Source of the DNA: Dysgonamonadaceae bacterium
Lineage (GTDB): Bacteria; Bacteroidota; Bacteroidia; Bacteroidales; Dysgonomonadaceae
Direction: 5' to 3'
Length of the DNA stretch: 41,602 nucleotides
NCBI GenBank assembly: GCA_031272205.1
Contig: JAISUH010000038.1
Location: forward strand, 1 to 41,602
Positions 41,349 through 41,602 of this stretch are shown here, piece after piece. A program made the translations under genes and the position numbers. Positions within the stretch are counted from its first letter, which is position 1. Each line of letters opens with the position of its first letter. A model generated the notes under the pieces. It saw nothing but the letters and a program-made list of their open reading frames with translations. It searched no databases and was not told the DNA's origin.

Positions 41349-41602
41349 TCATCTTGCAGCGGTTCTTAATACGATAATCGTATAGGAATGAGGCTGGAAA
41401 GTGTGTTGAAACGTGCTTTCAACCGAAATTTGCGAATGTTGCGGTACAATTTTCTCGGGATTATCCGGCGTATTTTCGGCTGATAATTCTCCTTGCAAAA
41501 CAGTAACTTGAGCCGTATTTGCAAGGTCGAAATTTTGCAGCGTGAAAGATTGACTCCTTTCGGTAGATCCCGTATTAACAACGTGAATTACAACTGCTTG
41601 AC
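41349..41602 (-). CDS. C-terminus of GH51 alpha-L-arabinofuranosidase (partial, cut by window edge)
   Basis: Reading the minus strand from the window edge, one frame stays open for 83 codons to a TGA at 41349-41351. Its product begins QAVVIHVVNTGSTERSQSF and contains SAENTPDNPEKIVPQ and a final FQPHSYTIIVLR strand. This is the pattern of the C-terminal beta-sandwich of GH51 alpha-L-arabinofuranosidases (Asn-x-x-x-NPxKVxP, then an aromatic/PHS-type end). The catalytic domain lies beyond the window. The enzyme would remove arabinose side chains from arabinan or arabinoxylan, so a plant-polysaccharide locus may start here. Confidence 0.8.
   Translation of the reverse strand, partial: QAVVIHVVNTGSTERSQSFTLQNFDLANTAQVTVLQGELSAENTPDNPEKIVPQHSQISVESTFQHTFQPHSYTIIVLRTAAR

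Noticed and set aside
41366-41581. 71-codon minus-strand open frame at the right edge
   Set aside because: It overlaps in another frame the open GH51-like tail, which has recognisable family motifs and runs off the window edge.

Overview
The window comes from a member of the Bacteroidota, most likely order Bacteroidales. The evidence is the repeated promoter form TAnnTTTG (sometimes with TTTG about 18-20 bp upstream), weak Shine-Dalgarno sequences, and typical gene sets: yceD-rpmF-fabH, a long LptF/G permease next to a fused ribBA, two-subunit methylmalonyl-CoA mutase, kbl-tdh, and a MurNAc salvage cluster like murTKQ of Tannerella forsythia. The genus cannot be fixed from this sequence. I see no insertion sequence, prophage, CRISPR array or rRNA, and no stretch above 300 bases without a gene.

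Layout. 1-800 (+): an ABC-2 type ATPase behind the cut-off end of a probable partner gene. 877-8420 (-): eight tightly packed genes, read ampG, namZ, murT, murK, murQ, a 113-aa unknown, a formyltransferase and an esterase. Together they look like a muropeptide and MurNAc salvage operon. 8503-8907 (-): arfB. 9040-13382 (+): a nucleotidyltransferase, a CorC/HlyC-type membrane protein, then yceD-rpmF-fabH. 13358-18989 (-): an operon of a split 5'-nucleotidase (C-domain lipoprotein, then secreted N-domain), a NagZ/serine-hydrolase fusion and aroB. 19195-19278 (+): tRNA-Leu(UAA). 19408-23282 (+): a large metalloprotease lipoprotein and a beta-barrel protein. 23400-27518 (+): mutA-mutB. 27692-30876 (+): a CorA-type transporter and a NagB-like/PIG-L fusion. 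31050-34799 (+): START-like protein, LptF/G permease, ribBA. 34846-39427 (+): rmuC, a SIMPL-domain protein, kbl-tdh. 39522-40604 (-): a second KAS III. 40786-41190 (+): a four-helix membrane protein. 41349-41602 (-): the C-terminus of a GH51 arabinofuranosidase cut by the window edge.

How the genes fit together. Two minus-strand operons serve peptidoglycan turnover. The secreted NagZ/serine-hydrolase fusion and NamZ release GlcNAc and MurNAc from muropeptides, AmpG and MurT carry products across the inner membrane, MurK phosphorylates MurNAc and MurQ turns MurNAc-6-P into GlcNAc-6-P. The PIG-L fusion further on resembles amino-sugar enzymes, but its NagB half lacks the known catalytic residues, so it is probably not the deaminase it would be named after. 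The remaining genes are mostly core metabolism (fatty acid initiation, shikimate pathway, riboflavin, propionate/succinate exchange, threonine breakdown) and envelope biogenesis (LptF/G).
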